Source of the DNA: Chloromonas sp. AAM2
Lineage: Eukaryota > Chlorophyta > Chlorophyceae > Chlamydomonadales > Chlamydomonadaceae
Length of the DNA stretch: 64,000 bases
Assembly (NCBI GenBank): GCA_004335635.1
Contig: QAXH01006201.1
Location: 3,719 to 67,718, forward strand
Direction of reading: 5' to 3'
Every line of letters begins with the position of its first letter. Position 1 is the stretch's first letter. The position numbers were made by a program, and so were the translations under genes. A model generated the notes under the pieces. It made no database searches. It saw only the letters and a program-made list of their open reading frames with translations, and was not told where the DNA came from. This document shows, in pieces, positions 36,543 to 47,914 of this stretch.

Positions 36543-39500
36543 TCACTGTGCAAGCTGATTCAGGCTTGCGGAACGCAACAATGAGCCCTCATGCAGAGCA
36601 ATCTTCAGCGGGCAATGCGCCAGGCTGAGGCCAGTCCACACACTTCCGTTTGGCTGTGCTCCCGCAGCTGCTGACCGCTGCTGCCCAGCAGCAGCAGCTG
36701 AACTGGTGCCGGCTGCCAACTGGTTCGTGAGGCTGCCTGGTGCCCGTGCTGAGCTGGCTGGGCCTTGCCGAAACCCTGCAAGCACACCAGAGCCGCATTG
36801 TGGCAGGCTTGCCTTGGCATCCTCTCTCGTTGAGGAGCTGCCAAGAGCACGTGGTGAAAGGAGGGCCGTTGCTGAACGGTTTCTTGGGCTTGCAGAGGGC
36901 TGAGCGGCGACAGGTGGGCGAATGGGAGACTTGGTACGGGGCGAGCGTTTTGAAGGGTGGGCATTGGGTGATTGGACGTGCTTGGAAGGGCTTGGAGATG
37001 CCTCTTTAATAGGCTGGCTTGTGGAAAGCATGCCAAGTTCTGATCTGAGCACACGAGCGCGTTTGCGTCCATGTGTGGGAGGTGCATCCGTGTTGTCGGC
37101 TGCCAATAGCTCCAGCCCAGCACCGGATGCTGCCCTGCCCTTCGGTCCGAGAACCTGGACCTGCCCTTCGGTCCGTGAACCAGCCACGGCCACGCTCGCC
37201 AGCTTGTGGACAGCTGCCTGGGCTGACTGCGGAGTGCGTGGTTCGTCGCGACGTGAGCCTATGATTTTGCCAAGGTTAGACTCCTGTGGCGATGCACTCG
37301 TGCTGCTTCCCAGCACCTGCTGCACCGCCTCTGCACGCTGCGCTGCTTCAGCAGCAGCGTCAGCACCACTACCCGTGTCTTGACCTTGACTGGCTATCAC
37401 AGAAGCATGCATCTTCCAGTAGCTCTCTAGGTCATCATCCAAGGCATTGGCCAGTGTGGCTGCTTGGAACGGCACCACAGAGCCGCCTGCCTGCCCTGCC
37501 TTATGCGAGGCTACAAGACCAATTCCTGCACCAGGTGCAGTTTCTTTGCCAGCAGCCCGAGATGCATGCAGCTGGGCTACGAGGGCAGCTACTCGGTTGG
37601 CACGGGAGCTATCCCCTGTGCCATCCTTGCTTCCACGACGAGAGTGTGGTACGATAGGTGGCATGGGCGGTTGGGCTTGATGCGGCTCATCGGGTGGCAG
37701 AGGCGGCAGCGAACCACTGCCCCTTGCTTGCCCTAGGTGAGGGGGTACGACAGGTGGCAATTCAGGTGGCATAGGTGGTTGCAAACTGTGAAATGAACCC
37801 CGGGAATACGGCAAATCCGCAGGCAAGGGCGGTTGCATGCCTGGGTAGGGCGCAGCTGGGGGCATGGGTGGGCCCAGGGTGCCAAGTCCAGGCATCATGG
37901 GTTGCATGGGCTGCATGGTCCCACTCATATGCCTGTTTGCATGCGGCTGCCAGGCGGGCACCGGCCATTGGGTGGGTAAGTTGGTTGTAGGCACATGCTG
38001 GGTAATGGGTGGCATGGGTACGTTGCCATGCCCCAGCATGTGAGAGCCATGCATGTGCTCGTCAAGAATGTAGCTTATGGGCAGGTCCAGGGGGTAGGGG
38101 TGGGACCCATGCACGTTGAACATCATGGAAGCCACGTCAGCTTGCATCTGCATGCATGTCAGATGCATGTATAGAATTAACGTCGATGTTTGTTTGATCA
38201 GTCAGTGCAGCTTGACGCTCAAAAGCCGTTCATAGCCCAAGCCAGGGTCACTGCATAAGCTGTCATCCAGGGCTGTTGCAGAGCACTAGCCAAAGCAAGA
38301 CAGGACAGGTCACGCGTAACAGCAATTTTAGTTTAGTCACGTGATTCCAAACGCCATTGCCATCATTGCGCCATAGCATTTCCCTTGCATGTGTCAATTG
38401 CTCAGTCGCACCACTCACCCTAATGGAGTGCTGCCATGCAGCAAACTCATCAGGCAACATGAGCATGCCTTGCATGAGCGCCTGGTCTTGGCCGTCCATG
38501 CCCTGCATGGCTGCATGGGCGCTGATGGGGGGCATGGCTGCATGGCCACTGCCCGCCTGCACGGCGGAAAACACCTGCTCATCCATAGCCTGCAGCAGAG
38601 CACACGAGTCATTGCACAAAGGTCGTAACTCAACATCGGTCGTAGCTTGACTCAAGCATGGGCTGTGCTTGCTCGTTGTGTCCTTCACGTATGGGATGGC
38701 AACGACTTTCATGCGTGCTGTATGCAGTTGGTGCATGGCAGCTTGATGTCCCCTAGGTCTCTCTCCCTGAAATGACCCACACCAAGGCCTCCACCCGTGT
38801 AACATCTAGGGATCCTGTTCGTTTCAATGTTTAGCGGAGACCACTTGCTCAGGTGTGCACTGCATGAAACGGAGGTAGTCCATGCCCTACCTGCATGGCC
38901 GCTTCATGCGCTTCCATGGCTCCTAGGGCCTCAAGGTCACTGAGCTCAGGTGTGGCAACCTGCATGTCCATGTCATCACTCGACCCATGGGACTGGCCCT
39001 CGCCATCCTCCTCTTGGTGTTCCTTGGCAAGGCCGCTTGGGCGTCTGGAGTTGCCTTGACGCTGACTGGTTGCTGTGTGGAGGTGCGTGCCAGTGTGCTG
39101 CGCTGTGCTTGGATTGTGCTGAGGCTGATGCATTGAAGATGCACCCTGTAAGCTGGTGGCCTTAGGTGGCATGATGTCAGGCATCAAGGGCAGCTTCATG
39201 CAACCCGTGCCAGCCTCTGGTTGCATGGTGACCGTGTTGCCCTGGGCTGGGGTAGCTTGTGGGGTAGGCAGCTGCCTGGCAGCTGCTCTGGCTGGCTTTG
39301 CACGCCTGGCTGCAAGCCGTGGAGCTGTGCTTGGTGCATCCTGCTGACCCAAACGTGCCCTTGAGTCAGTTACAGGTGGTTGGACGGTTTCACAAACGGC
39401 TTGTAGCGGCAGAGTGCTCCGTGGGCGTGTGTTCATCGAGGGTTGTGTGAATGTGGCGATGGTGGGCTGCAGGCGCTGCTTGCCGCGCAGCTGGACAACC

Positions 39501-39870
39501 TTTGAACACATGCAACACAGGAAGCGCGTGGTTGTGGGTTGGCATTAATCGCTTCCCATGTGCAGGCATAAGGAGATTGGTATGTTGGGGCCATCACATC
39601 GACAGTGGTGAACAGGGTTGACCCGCTATGGTGTTTCCTGTTGAACATGATGCTTTGGGCAATTCTGCGAATGTCATTGCACATTAGTGCTGCTGGACAA
39701 ACACAACACTCCGAGTCCGTGCAGCCCAAGGCCGCTGATGGATTGGCCACTAATCTCTGCTCACGTATCATCCGCCCAACACAGCAGCACACCTCCCTGT
39801 GGTCACACCTGTTGGATAATCAGATCCATCTCCTCGGCCAGGAGTGCCTGCTGGGCCTGTGAAACCAGCT
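36543..39870 (-). CDS. Large Met/Pro/Gln-rich, probably disordered protein (5' end not found)
   Basis: Exons in transcript order: 39870-39809, 39499-38891, 38589-38419, 38147-36543, all in phase; at least 814 aa. The first visible piece, ELVSQAQQALLAEEMDLIIQ, is helical. It is followed by VVQLRGKQRLQPTIATFTQP, a basic AARRAKPARAAARQ patch and an acidic HQEEDGEGQSHGSSDDMDM stretch. Then come Met/Ala/His-rich MDEQVFSAVQAGSGHAAMPP and long Pro/Met runs (MPPELPPVVPP, PPMPPIVPHS). The C terminus is Ser/Pro/Arg-rich with SPSPSK and SPRTKSPIRPP motifs. The composition suggests a nuclear scaffold or transcription/chromatin regulator, but no domain was recognised. The start exon must lie above 39870, near or beyond the inverted-repeat element. 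Confidence 0.65.
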
Positions 39871-39967
39871 CTGCAGTACATAGCATACCATGCAGTCACA
39901 AAGGACACTTAACAACAAGGCAAGGTTTGCAGTTGACCGCATGGCCGAGGGACCTGAAAATCACATA

Positions 39968-40470
39968 CCGTACTGCTCCAAACTAGTTTGCGTTGGGGTT
40001 TGGACATTCGCAAACTAGTTTGGAGCAGAAAAGAGCCAAAACCGTCACGCAAAACTTTTTTGATTTATTTCGCGTTTTGGCCACCTCAAACGCAAACTAG
40101 TTAAGCACACAAGCATGAACATGAATGTTCCTAAGCCGCCAGTGGCCACTGCTCCTAAGGGGCAGAGCCAACTGGGCTGCAAGAGTCCCATGGGACTTTG
40201 GTATAACAGTGACAGTGTGTAGGAGTCACTTGACACCTCGATCATAGGTGTCAGATGCAGTGTGCTCGTGCGTGGCAGCTGTGGTGTGCGGTGTAACAGC
40301 TTGATTCCTACGCAAAATAAGATGGCCAAATGTCAAACGCAATAATAAAGAACGCAAAACAAGCCAGCTTTGGCGCTCACGACGCAAAAATAAAAAACGC
40401 AAAAGTAAATTCGGGCTCATTTTCAGGACGCAAACTAGTTGAGCACGCAAACTAGTCTGGAGCAGTACGG
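39968..40470. mobile_element. MITE-like element with terminal inverted repeats and TA target duplication
   Basis: The left end begins CCGTACTGCTCCAAACTAGT and the right end is its complement over about 26 bp with one mismatch. TA flanks both sides (39966-39967 and 40471-40472). The left terminus is followed by an inverted copy of itself (40003-40025), making a hairpin. Further cgcaaactagtt motifs occur at 40089 and 40429. The 503-bp interior has no transposase, so it is non-autonomous. TA duplication fits the Tc1/mariner-Stowaway class. Confidence 0.88.
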
Positions 40471-40503
40471 TAATCTTCTTGAGCGCCTGAACAATTGGCA
40501 ATG

Positions 40504-41606
40504 TTACAGCAGCATGTGGAGCTCTGAGGCTTGCCTGCCAGGACCTGTAAGACCGGCTATCTTCCAAGGCAGTGCATGAGTCGTGCCAGAGTTCACGAAA
40601 CCTCCATCTGATCCAAACGGCGCCGCAGGCACTCGGACTTTGCTGCCACAAGCCCATCCGCTGTGGCTGCCACCAACCGACACAACACACTCGCAAGCAT
40701 TTCACCGACGCCGAAGGCTACCATGGCCCATGGTTAGGTAGCTTGCGTCAAGTCTCTGCCAGTACATGCCTGCCCACCTACCCATCTAAATCTACCCACC
40801 ACATGCACCAAACATGATGCCTACATGTGCTTTCCACCCACCCTCCTGCTTGCCGCGCGACTGGCTTCTGGCATGCTGCATGATGCTCTGCGCCTCCTGC
40901 TCCAGGGCCAAGGATGCAAGCTGGAAGGCATCATCCAGAAGCCTCTGTTCAACTCCAGCAGCCATCTCAAAGCCTTTAATGCCTTGCTACCGGCTTGCTA
41001 CTGTGGGTGTGCAGCCAACCATGTCATGAAAGGGAGCCATGTGACTTCATCACGGACGCATGCTTTGGGCGGCATGCTACATTCTTTCGACACGACATAT
41101 TTGTGTCTGTCTGCGACTGATCCGCAGTCTGCGCTTGCGGTGTTCCGCAGAAACGTAGGCGCGGTTACCATGCACGGATGTCAGAGTACTGGCCGAGAAT
41201 GCCCGTCGCATTGACTGAGATCATGCAAACGGCTACGACGGCATGGGCGCGGACGAGCAAGAGCGTGGCATAAGCATCAAGTCCACTGGTATCTCGCGCT
41301 CTACTACAAGATCCCAATGACTTTACCCTGAACACGGTCGTTGCATGTGCCACCCCACACTCCAACCATGACGGTGACCAATAAGCGGAACAAGGGGCGG
41401 TCCCTACTGCACGAATGCCTTCCCGTGGACTGGTGTCCAAGCCTGGATGCATGCTGTTCCATTGGAAGCGACAATCGGTATCTGCATGTGGTCATCCTCT
41501 GCTGCATGGTGGCCATCATATGCAGCATAGCTAGGACGGCAATGAGCGTCGCCATCATGCCAATGAGCCAGATGTAGGGGTGGTCTGGCTCTGTTAAAGG
41601 AGCCAT
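40504..41606 (-). CDS. Predicted single-pass membrane protein, duplicated gene copy 1
   Basis: The ATG at 41606 opens MAPLTEPDHPYIWLIGMMAT, then LIAVLAMLHMMA, one hydrophobic helix near the N terminus (type II anchor or signal). A second block starts after an acceptor at 40965 (MAAGVEQRLLDDAFQLASLALEQEAQSIMQHA, amphipathic helix). A third near 40700-40580 is Ala/Leu/Arg-rich (LVAATADGLVAAKSECLRRRLDQMEV). A last block ends GPGRQASELHMLL with stop at 40504-40506. The same blocks in the same order occur at 48341-49523, which is the main evidence that they are exons. Donors are ambiguous, so no full protein is given. Family not recognised. The blocks could instead be 5' exons of the 36.5-39.9 kb gene. 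Confidence 0.55.
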
Positions 41607-41699
41607 TTCAAGGTGTATGTGACACAAATCCAATGTTGCAGTCTATGGATAAGGCAACCGAACAGCATTGCAGAGCCAAGTGAGGTGCTGACGAGCACT

Positions 41700-43696
41700 T
41701 CAGGACTTGCAGGCCAACGATGGCGGTGTTGCGTGCAGTGGTGCTGTGTGAAGCTTCAGGGAAGGTTGCTTTATGTGTTGTGCTTTCGCTAATCTTACGC
41801 ACGTTTGAGACCGCTGGGCCCACCCAAACTGAGGACAAATGGTCGTTTTGAAAGCCAGAAAAACAAGGTTGCCAAGTTCAATGAACACAAAATAGAGTAT
41901 TACAAAATAGAGTCAGTGCTTTGCTAATGCTCCGAGCAGAGGAGTCAGCAAGGAGGTCGGAGGAGCAGACTGTGTTGCGTCAAGGAACCAGACAGGGTTT
42001 AGACTTTAGAGGCCTGCAGGAGCACTGGGGATGCAACGAAATTGGTACCGTTGCTGCCTATTCGCATCGCTCATTCTGTTAGCTGTTTCTCTCATTGACA
42101 TCTGTGACCTTAAGTATCTTGATCTCTGCCCCGAGGACTATCTGTAATACACGTGTCGTGTCACCAAGAGGTTTTGAGGCTTCCCTCTTCAGGGGATAAG
42201 CAAGACAGGGCTTTCCCCACACGACAGATGGCGCAGCGCTCTGCTGTTGGTCAGGACATGTGGTCTGGATTGTGGGGCCGGGTCATCACGTAAAAGTTGT
42301 GTGCAGGGTCCCTGTTCCAGACTGTGGCTTTCTGGCAGTTGCTGGCAGATGGCGTACAGGAGCAACCTGTTGGAACAGCAAATCACAAAGCACTGGGTAA
42401 GGTCGTTGGGAGCAATAGCACGCGGCAAACCACTGTGTCCATGTACTTGCTGTTCATCTTATCTTATGTTCATGTAACTGTCCATGCGACATGAGTCAAC
42501 GTACAGTCCAGTCCAGACCAGACTGCAACAGCTTTATATGTCAGGCGCCTAGGCCAGCATCACTCGATGCCGCCGTCGCGTTCGCTGGTCTGACATGGAC
42601 AAGTGTCTCAGCTGTCCTGGCCTGAACTCCAGGTCTTTGTCGTTCTAAACTCGCATTGAGGGCCAACGATTCCCAAGGAGGGAGTGCACACCAGGAAGCA
42701 CGTCCACGCAATGGTCTCATTCTTATACCGCAGAGAAGTTATACGCTGATTTTACGACTCCAAACTCTGCAGTACAGTATTGATTGATGACCCAACATCG
42801 GTCTGCACATACGCTTCCAGGTACTGTGCGCAAAATTGATGTAGTGGTGTTGTGATGCGCTGTTGTGCAGTGATCCTGTTGCTTGACTCAGGGAACTGTA
42901 GCTGTAGCAACTCGCACCCTTGTCGCACCCCTGCATGCCAGGTACGGCTTAGACTCGACTTTTTTTTTTGGTGTGTGGCAGGGTCAACATGGACGTGTGT
43001 GGGGTGGCATGGGGCTAGCAGTGCCCGCAGGAAAGCAAGGCATGGAGCATCATTCATACAGTCATGCAGTCATCATGTACATGCACAGTACACAAACAAA
43101 CAGGAACAGCAAGGAGGTGACGTGATTGGATCATCTTGGTCCGCGGTGCGTGTCTCAAGCAGGATCAGGCTTACATGGACGTGGCGCCAAGCAAACAAAG
43201 ACAACGATGGACATCGAACAGCCCAGGGAAAGGTGTTCTGATAGTGCGATGAGCAGAGAACCCATGTTGTGATATCCACGACCCTTGTGATGGACACCCT
43301 GACACATTCAAATGCCTGATGATTGGGCCGGCCCGCCAAGGCCCCTTCCGTATTCCAGGGCGGATTCTTGACTTCATTCCGTAGTCGGATTTTTCAAACG
43401 AAGCACGGTGAGTGAGAAATTGGCATGTTCCTGACCAGGTGGTCCGTGTTCGGGGCTTTCACCCATTGTTTGGGACTGGACCAGCCCTCCTGCGGCCGCC
43501 TTGCCCAGTTGTATCCCACGCGTGTTGCCAGGACTTGAACGCACTGTTTCTCACGCTGCAAGTACCAGTACGCAGCCACTAGGACTAGGACTAGGACTAG
43601 GACCAGGCCACGCGGACTAGGCCAAGATAAGGCAACCCAGAAGGCCGGTACGGACAGTAATACGGCGGGTCATACGGCCAGTAATACGGCGGGGTC
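41700..43696. other. Spacer with repeats and a short polymerase-like relic
   Basis: No gene recognised. Bases 42677-42713 hold a ggagggagtgcacacc repeat. Bases 42755-42830 on the minus strand read YLEAYVQTDVGSSINTVLQS and match 47918-47995. A run of (ggacta)n lies at 43578-43614, followed by local cagtaatacggc repeats to 43690. Confidence 0.5.
42755..42830 (-). pseudogene. Short relic homologous to the 47.9-kb polymerase-like fragment
   Basis: Minus-strand residues QYLEAYVQTDVGSSINTVLQ align with EYM*ACIQTGVGPSINTVLH at 47918-48000; the nucleotide match spans about 75 bp. The YL..Y.QTDV part resembles the segment following the conserved region of Polinton/virus-type B polymerases. Too short to be functional. 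Confidence 0.45.
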
Positions 43697-43978
43697 ATGC
43701 CATGGTTATGGGGTACTACGAAGGGGTATGCGCAGCAACAGGTCTTGGGAAATCAAACCACGTGGACGGCACAAGAGCTGCTGCAAGCCTGCTGGGAGGC
43801 ATGGGCCGCAGCTGGCTGCTGCCTTTTGGGTGGCGCACTGGATCACACTGGCATGCGTGTGACAGCAGAGCTTCAGGCCTTTGGAAAAGCCGTGACGGAC
43901 AGCATCATATTGGCAGACCCACAATATGACAACCTGGCACTTGCTGGCAGGGTTTTGATTGAGACCATTGCCAAGGTG
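43697..43978 (+). CDS. Possible upstream exon of the coiled-coil membrane protein
   Basis: Open block ending ...LQAFGKAVTDSIILADPQYDNLALAGRVLIETIAK and a donor gtgagg after 43978. Composition is protein-like and helical. Links to the 44945 exon through 44178-44330 are plausible but not phase-proven, so it may be a separate or truncated gene. Confidence 0.4.
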
Positions 43979-44618
43979 AGGTAGCAAATGGTCCTCTAAT
44001 TAACACTTTTACTGCAAGACATCAAAGCCAGGAATCTTTGGTTTAGGAACTGTCTATCGCTCGCAGGCGGGGAGGGCACTCCGCCCGTCCAACATGCATG
44101 TGAAGGGGGTTATGACACCGTGACAGTAGTGCCCTTGCAAACCCCGTCAGACATATCACCATGCATTTTGTCCCCTAGGGCATGTTGCACTCGAGCAATC
44201 GCCAGAAGCAAAAATCGCCCTACACAACGTCTCGAAGGTTTGCCCCGAGCACTCTGACGTCAAAGTCACTTACATCAATCGGCGCCTCCCGCTCCAGGGC
44301 CAAGAGTGAACCACGTGGAGGTAGACATGTGAGGACGCAGAGGACGCAGAGGGACAACAGTGACTAACCATGGACGTCAAGTTTGTTGATCCTGCAGGCG
44401 GAATGCATACGTCGTTGCATTCCACTACAAAGCGCAAGGGGGAAGCGGAAGGACCTCAGCGTGCTAATCCAGGATTTGATGGGTGTTAAATGCACAGCTG
44501 CTGATTACATGGACTGCGTACGGGCTGCCTCCAACCCTCTGTGTGAGTCTTAGCTTTAGTGCATGCAAAGTATACACACAGTTACTGTGTACATGGGCTA
44601 GAACAGAACTTGATTGCA

Positions 44619-44720
44619 AGGAGGGAGTGCACACCAGGAAGCACGTCCACGCACACGACTCCATCTTACAAGGAGGGAGTGCACACCAGGAAGCACGTCC
44701 AACGCAAATACCAACTACTT
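44619..44720. repeat. Two tandem copies of the ggagggagtgcacacc dispersed repeat
   Basis: Copies at 44619-44655 and 44669-44720, the second extending into gcgcaaattgcaaaaattt as in the fuller copy at 247-352. Followed at 44825-44893 by a ctactacacta-type tandem repeat. Confidence 0.9.
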
Positions 44721-44944
44721 GCGCAAATTGCAAAAATTTACTTACCTCCCCTGATTCAGGAAACTGAGTACTAAATTTAAATTACTAATGAAACTCATAC
44801 TCATAAACACAACCAAAAAACAGACCTACTACATTACTAGTACACTACTACACTACTAGTACTACACTACTACACCACTACACTACTAGTACTGGTGATG
44901 CCGATCTTGTTCCTTTCCTGAGCCAGGGGTGACTAGGGGCCATC

Positions 44945-47269
44945 ATGTTCTCCGGTGCCAATCTAGTGCAACACAACGGCATGCACGACCACTTGAGCAG
45001 CATCAATCATTCTGCTTGTGCAGGTCATGCCCGAAGTCCAGATGAAGTCAAAGCCCAAAGTCCAAACGCGCTGGAGCATGCATACGTGGTCCTCAAGTAC
45101 TCAGTAGAAGTCCTGAACTTGCATGAAGCTGAACTACGTCCGCAGATTGACGACCATAGCAGCAAAAAGCAAGCAATGCGTGACAGACACAAACAGCAAG
45201 TCGAAGAATTACATAAGGTAAATGCGAGGTGGTTGCTGAGAGCATGTTCGGTGCTCTGAAGATAGCTCACGCAAAGGCAGGCCGTGTTATCAACATCAGT
45301 ACAGCAGTCATAAACAGATTGTGTCATCAAATAGCACACAGTGACACTTAAAACTGATTCAGTTCAGTGTCTAGTGCTTTGCAGAAGCTTAATGAGCTTC
45401 AGGCTTCACGGGATGAAGCAAGCCGGCTTCGCAACCAGTTGCTCCAACTGAAGACCCTACTTCAACAGGCAAGCCTTGGCATTTGCAATCAGCCAAAGTG
45501 CTTCATGGGTATCTGGTCACAAATTCATTGATTTGTTGTCAAATGTTGCCGTTTACACAGAAAACCCAGGAACACCTTGATGCCAGGAACGCGCTAGCTA
45601 ACGCTGATAAGGAGTTGAAGGTGTTGCAACAGCAAGTCAAAGACCACAAGCAACTCTGGGAGGCGTCCAAGGTGGAAAAGAAAAAACTGGAAGATGCCCT
45701 TTCAAAGCTGGGAGCTGAGGAAACTCTGCTGAGGTAAGCACGTTCTTAGCTGGTAGTTTGGCACTCGTTGCAAGTCAGTAGCACTCATTGTAAGTATCAC
45801 TGAGCGGACACAATGGCGGGTACAGCGTGACACAATTATGGCTGTATTGTCCCGCATCAGAGTCCATGCAATAATTGCTATTTCTGTGGTGACTGATGCG
45901 CCACACTGCTGGCATGTCGCTGCATTGCTGGGTTAACACACTGGTCACAGAACGATTGTCATATGGCGGTTATGTCTCAATCAAATGCACCGATTGTGCG
46001 TACAGTACAAGAGCTGATGATAACAGTTGCAATGGTGTACAACGCAGGAACAAGACGCAGTTAGCGCTGGCTCTTGCTGATCAGGCCGAAAAGGCAGCAC
46101 AGGAAAACCACGCACGGGCGGTGATGCTGCAAGCACAGAAGACAGCTGACGCTGCCAAGGCCAACCGCTTGTTTCAACAGGCAGAGGCGGACGTTGCAAA
46201 GGCACAGGCGAGCTGTTGGGAGGCAAAAAGGCTCCAGGGAGAGAAAGAAAAAGTACTTCAGGAGCGTGCGAGCGTAAAAATAGAGAGGGCCGGCCTACTG
46301 GCCCCGTTTCCGGGAGCGTTCAAGATGCTGGTTGCGGTGTGTGCGCTGCTCCATTTCCTGGCCACCATTTCCATTATGCACAGCAGCCGTGCTTTCTTGC
46401 TTGCCCCCGGAGCTAAGCAGGCTCGTGATGTCCTGCTTGCCATGTTGCTGGTGTGTGGCTTTTTATGGAGTAGTGGCGCCGCTGGTCTGATTGTGACTTA
46501 CCGGCAGAAATGCATCGGGCCGCATGACGTGGAACAAGGGGCGTCGGCACCCGCTTCCAACCGAGTCGCACCCATCGGCTCCGGGCCAGGGCAGCCCACT
46601 AGTAGAGCGGCGGTGCCCAGCATTGAACTGCCATGGTGGTATGAAATTAGGCATGATTTTGTGAACTGGCAGATTGTGGGTCTTGTCACTCTGTCGATTC
46701 TGGCTGCCTCACCAGTCGTTGCCGGCCTTGTGATCCCCTTTATTTTCTTCTGGGATTTGTTTTTGGGGCAAAGAATCAACGGAAAGCTGCCCAATTTGCT
46801 ACCGGGCATGTGCTCATTCCGTCTGATCATGATGATATGCTATTGGCAGGCTGTGGTACAGTGCTTCCCAGCCATGATAAGTTCAGGCAAGGTGATGACA
46901 ATGGTTCGCTCTGGTTGTAATGTTTGCCCGCCCAGAACAAGCTGTCCAGCTTGCTCATCCACCGCCCTAGGGGCTGCACAGTTTTCGTTTGCAATGACAT
47001 TCTTATCAGTATTAGCTACAATCGCACTCTGGGTGTCGCACATGGCGCAGCAGTATCGGGTGTTTGACTTCACAGGGATTGTCATTCTTGGGCAGAGCTC
47101 CATATGGTCTGCCCTGCATCAGGCCATATCGACTGCCCTCTGGTGCATCTTTGTGGCGCCTGTGATCATCGTGTACTGTGCCTTCAAGGATTGCAGCTTG
47201 GATATGGTAGTAGTGCTCGTGGTCTTTCTTTGCTTCTTACCGATGTTGATCATAGCTCTGTCGGTCTAG
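44945..47269 (+). CDS. Coiled-coil protein with C-terminal seven-helix membrane domain
   Basis: Exons 44945-45217, 45385-45468, 45561-45733, 46048-47269, phases consistent, 583 aa. Residues about 30-270 are charged heptad-like helices (RDRHKQQVEELHKKLNELQA, DKELKVLQQQVKDHKQLWEA, KKKLEDALSKLGAEETLL, Ala-rich AEADVAKAQASCWEAKRLQ). The C-terminal half then has about seven hydrophobic segments, such as MLVAVCALLHFLATISIM, VLLAMLLVCGFLW, IVGLVTLSILAASPVVAGLV, MTFLSVLATIALWV and MVVVLVVFLCFLPMLIIALS. A Cys-rich loop CNVCPPRTSCPACS precedes helix 5. The intron after 45468 starts GCAAGC, a GC-AG intron. The start codon is uncertain because an acceptor (tgtgcag) lies at 45024 and the block at 43697 may be upstream. 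Not recognised; N-terminal BAR-like or tethering function is speculation. Confidence 0.75.
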
Positions 47270-47914
47270 CAAGCGCATGCACCTACTTTTCTACAGGTGG
47301 TACGGATCCTAAGCTGCTTTGCAGCAGCATCGTACTGAGTAGGAGGAGCACAGCTATATGGTATGTGCGGACATGGGGCAACATGCAAGGCACAGCATGC
47401 TCGGCAGGAGCCAGTGATTCACGCACGCTGCACAGCATGTTGAAAAGCTGACTCTCACCTGATGCCGCCGAGGAAAGAAAGAAAGAAAGGGGCTCAGTAC
47501 TGGCAGTGAAACCTGTTCTACAAACGTTCCACTGTGTTCAGTGATTTTGTATTGCATTCGAATTATTTACAACACTTTCTTTGAGTTCCAGTCCAAACGT
47601 ACCTGCGGCAGTGGTATGGTATTTGAGCGGTGTGGCATTGCAGAGACCTGGCTCAACATGCAACTTGCTCAGCTTGATTGGTTACCTGCACAGACACCAC
47701 GGGAAGTTCTGCAAGGTGTTCTGCACATAGACGTGAACGCCATGAATGTCAACAAATGCGTTGGAATCAACAGAATGCTATCCTCACCATGGCACCTGGG
47801 ACCTGTCAAGGTGCTTCATGAATGTCCGCAACATTCCTTCCTGAAGCCAACCCCTGAAGTGTGACCACTTAAAAGGCGATCAAGCAGGTCAGGCTTCCTG
47901 TCGTCTCAAGTTTA
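47270..47914. other. 3' spacer with simple repeat
   Basis: Holds a (gaaa)n run at 47471-47490 and a 107-codon plus frame (47541-47864) without splice or family support. Nothing else seen. Confidence 0.4.

Noticed and set aside
47541..47864. 107-codon plus-strand frame
   Set aside because: No recognisable motif and no neighbouring exons; lies in the 3' flank of the membrane-protein gene.
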